Below, in pieces: positions 6,165 through 7,732 of a DNA stretch of 7,732 bases. Origin of the DNA: Acidiferrobacter sp. (GTDB lineage Bacteria > Pseudomonadota > Gammaproteobacteria > Arenicellales > UBA868); contig NZKZ01000154.1 in NCBI GenBank assembly GCA_002694065.1, positions 1 through 7,732 of the forward strand, written 5' to 3'. The notes beneath the pieces are model-generated. The model was not told the DNA's origin and made no database searches. It saw only the letters and a program-made list of their open reading frames with translations. The position numbers were made by a program, and so were the translations under genes. Every line of letters begins with the position of its first letter. The first letter of the stretch is position 1.

Positions 6165-6833
6165 CTAGGTTGCCATCAGCAGCCGCAAACGATTGCCCAC
6201 TCTTTCTGCCAGATCAGCCAGGGTGGCGATCTGACGAAGCACCTGATGCCAGAAAATCGTCGCTACCCCCAGTTCATCCTCAATCGAGAACAGTTTTCGG
6301 GCCGCTGCATCCAGTTGACGATCCGTTTCGGTTTCAAGGCGGCCCAGCTCCAAGATCATCTCATCGACCCGGCGCACTTCCGCATCGCCAAATCCGGTCT
6401 CAACGAGTTCGTCCAGTTCATCAATGATACGCTGGCCCTGCTCGCAGGCCGCTACCACGCTCCTCGCCAGAGACACGACTGGCTCTTTCATTACCTCCGG
6501 CAGGTGCATATTGCGCTGATCCGCCAGCTCTGCGATATCCTGGGTGATATCCGCAATGGAGTCCTGATAGTCAAGGATCTCTAGAATCGTTCGCCGGTCA
6601 AGCGCCATCATGAACCGCTTGGGCGTGTGTGAGCGGATCTCATGCTTGATCTGATCCGCTTCATGCTCGAGGCGATCGATTTCTGCCCTCCGATCACGGA
6701 TGCCGTCAATGCTGCCTGCCGCCATGGCGTCCAGCAGCGGGAGGATTTCCCGCGCACAAAGCACCGCCACACTCATGTGCTGCTGCATCGGTTTAATCGG
6801 TGATCTGCTCACCAGTTTGTCTATCCAGGCCAC
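6165..6833 (-). CDS. DUF47 / PhoU-like Pit accessory protein
   Basis: The 222-residue soluble, helical protein belongs to the DUF47 (TIGR00153, PhoU-like) family that is usually paired with PiT phosphate transporters and thought to modulate them. The sequence is rich in long charged helices: RRAEIDRLEHEADQIKHEIR (48-67), LEILDYQDSIADITQDIAEL (84-103) and RVDEMILELGRLETETDRQL (154-173). Length agrees with the family. The GTG at 6833 is chosen because a strong AGGAGG lies 5 bases upstream and because MAWIDKLVSRSPIKPMQQHM is a normal family start. It is 9 bp downstream of the PiT stop on the same strand, so the two are co-transcribed. Its stop lies 24 bp from the stop of the convergent channel gene. 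Confidence 0.9.
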   Translation of the reverse strand: MAWIDKLVSRSPIKPMQQHMSVAVLCAREILPLLDAMAAGSIDGIRDRRAEIDRLEHEADQIKHEIRSHTPKRFMMALDRRTILEILDYQDSIADITQDIAELADQRNMHLPEVMKEPVVSLARSVVAACEQGQRIIDELDELVETGFGDAEVRRVDEMILELGRLETETDRQLDAAARKLFSIEDELGVATIFWHQVLRQIATLADLAERVGNRLRLLMAT

Positions 6834-6838
6834 AATAC

Positions 6839-6844
6839 CCTCCT
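6839..6844 (-). promoter_or_regulatory. Strong Shine-Dalgarno AGGAGG inside a small dyad, overlapping the PiT stop
   Basis: On the minus strand AGGAGG lies 5 bases before the GTG at 6833, and its first two bases are part of the PiT TAG stop (6845-6843). CTCCT just upstream (6851-6847 region) is complementary, giving the palindrome CTCCTTAGGAG. The site could be paired when no ribosome is finishing the PiT gene. Confidence 0.6.
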
Positions 6845-7732
6845 AAGGAGCCAACAAGCCCTTGAAGAAATAGAAAAAGAAAATTGAAAGACCGGCAGCG
6901 AGCGGCAGCGTTGCAACCCATGACGCAAGGATCTTGCCGACTACCCTAAGATCCAAAGCCCCGATTCCACGCGCCAGACCCACTCCAAGAACCGCCCCTA
7001 CCAGAGTATGTGTGGTCGAGATGGGAATACCCAACCGGGATGCCACGACAATCGTGGTCGCAGCTGCCAATTCCGCAGCAAAGCCCCGGCTCGGCGTGAG
7101 TTCGGTGATCTTTTTGCCGATCGTTTCCATCACGCGATAACCCCAGGTCGCCAGACCAATCACGATTCCGATACCGCCAATGGCCAGCATCCAGGGCTCA
7201 ACCGGCGCCTTGCTGCCAAGATCCATTCCCTGGACCGCATGAGATATGGCTGCCAGAGGTCCGATGGAGTTTGCAACGTCGTTAGAACCATGGGCAAAAG
7301 CAATCGCGCACGCCGTCAGAATCTGTAACACGACAAAAATACGCTCTACCCGGCTGAAACGATGCTTGGGATTCTCCTCCCCGAGATCGACGCGACGAAT
7401 AAAGAAGGCACCGATGGCCGCCCCAATGAGACCGAGCGCCACCGATCCAATCAGCGACTGCGTCAGATTGAGATCCAGCTTAAGAGGCTTAAGGCCCTTG
7501 AATAGCGTGACCAGGCCGATGATAAAAAAGACAAAAAAGAAAAACACCGGGCCAAGTTTTCGTATTTGAGCGACCGGATCCGGCTTGTCCAGCACCTTTA
7601 TCCGGGTAATCTGAAAAATAAAAAACGCAATCACACCGGCCAGCAGTGGCGAAGTCACCCATGACAAAACAATCTGGGCAATCTTGCCCCACTTGACGGC
7701 ATCCACACCAACCGCAATCGCGCCAAAACCGA
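6843..7732 (-). CDS. Inorganic phosphate transporter, PiT family (C-terminal part, truncated by window edge)
   Basis: About 295 C-terminal residues of a PiT-family (PF01384) membrane phosphate symporter are visible. The reading frame is open to the window edge (FGAIAVGVDAVKWGKIAQIV and on), so the in-frame GTG at 7706 is internal. The family is around 420 residues, so about 125 N-terminal residues are missing, including the first signature repeat. The second repeat is present as AFAHGSNDVANSIGPLAAI, followed by the conserved GIPISTTHTLVGAVLGVGLA. Several hydrophobic helices are evident, including a Phe-rich FFFFVFF segment and a Phe-rich end (FFFYFFKGLLAP). A charged cytoplasmic loop (RRVDLGEENPKHRFSRVER) joins the halves. 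PiT carriers also accept arsenate, which is relevant beside the ars operon. The TAG stop overlaps the Shine-Dalgarno of the DUF47 gene. Confidence 0.93.
   Translation of the reverse strand, partial: GFGAIAVGVDAVKWGKIAQIVLSWVTSPLLAGVIAFFIFQITRIKVLDKPDPVAQIRKLGPVFFFFVFFIIGLVTLFKGLKPLKLDLNLTQSLIGSVALGLIGAAIGAFFIRRVDLGEENPKHRFSRVERIFVVLQILTACAIAFAHGSNDVANSIGPLAAISHAVQGMDLGSKAPVEPWMLAIGGIGIVIGLATWGYRVMETIGKKITELTPSRGFAAELAAATTIVVASRLGIPISTTHTLVGAVLGVGLARGIGALDLRVVGKILASWVATLPLAAGLSIFFFYFFKGLLAP

Noticed and set aside
5840..6427. Plus-strand open frame spanning the channel gene end and the DUF47 gene end
   Set aside because: It is out of frame with the MIP channel and antisense to DUF47; its composition is Arg/His/Pro-rich as in shadow frames.
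7704..7706. GTG as the start of the PiT gene
   Set aside because: The frame stays open to the window edge and the upstream residues look like PiT protein, so the GTG is an internal Val codon.
1..7732. Mobile element, CRISPR array, tRNA or toxin-antitoxin genes
   Set aside because: No array repeats, terminal inverted repeats, transposase motifs, tRNA-like folds or small paired genes were recognised on either strand.

Overview
The window is gene-dense bacterial DNA of moderate GC and reads as a gammaproteobacterial chromosome. Support for this comes from the adjacent aat-bpt pair of N-degron aminoacyltransferases, a two-domain glutamine-dependent NAD synthetase, a DUF482 (FemAB-like) protein and a proteobacterial-type arsR-arsC. 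The genus cannot be fixed from sequence reading alone. There is no sign of transposases, integrases, tRNA or rRNA genes, or CRISPR arrays.

Layout. (1) Positions 1-890, minus strand: the N-terminal part of nadE, running off the left edge. (2) Positions 896-4450, plus strand: a tight four-gene unit of a DUF482 protein, aat, bpt and a LACTB2-like metallo-beta-lactamase-fold hydrolase, with gaps of 12 bp, a 4-bp ATGA overlap and 10 bp. The nadE and DUF482 start codons are divergent with only 5 bp between them. (3) Positions 4451-4561: the only sizeable intergenic gap, with two small hairpins and then an AT-rich promoter with a dyad operator. (4) Positions 4562-6140, plus strand: arsR, a low-molecular-weight-phosphatase-type arsenate reductase, and an AqpS-like aquaglyceroporin (the last two overlap by ATGA). 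(5) Positions 6165-7732, minus strand, convergent with the ars genes: a PiT-family inorganic phosphate transporter (right part cut off by the window edge) followed by its DUF47/PhoU-like partner.

Function. Aat and Bpt attach Leu/Phe to proteins bearing N-terminal Lys/Arg and Asp/Glu, marking them for ClpS/ClpAP. The DUF482 protein upstream belongs to the same FemAB/GNAT-like structural realm, so this unit may hold three aminoacyl- or acyl-transfer proteins in a row. The ars operon encodes sensing (ArsR), arsenate-to-arsenite reduction (ArsC) and a channel for arsenite exit (AqpS), with no ArsB or Acr3 pump in the window. It faces a PiT phosphate transporter, a family that is a known arsenate entry route. 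The most interesting features are this channel-based ars operon with an operator covering its own start codon, the DUF482-aat-bpt grouping, and the very compact nadE/DUF482 divergent junction.
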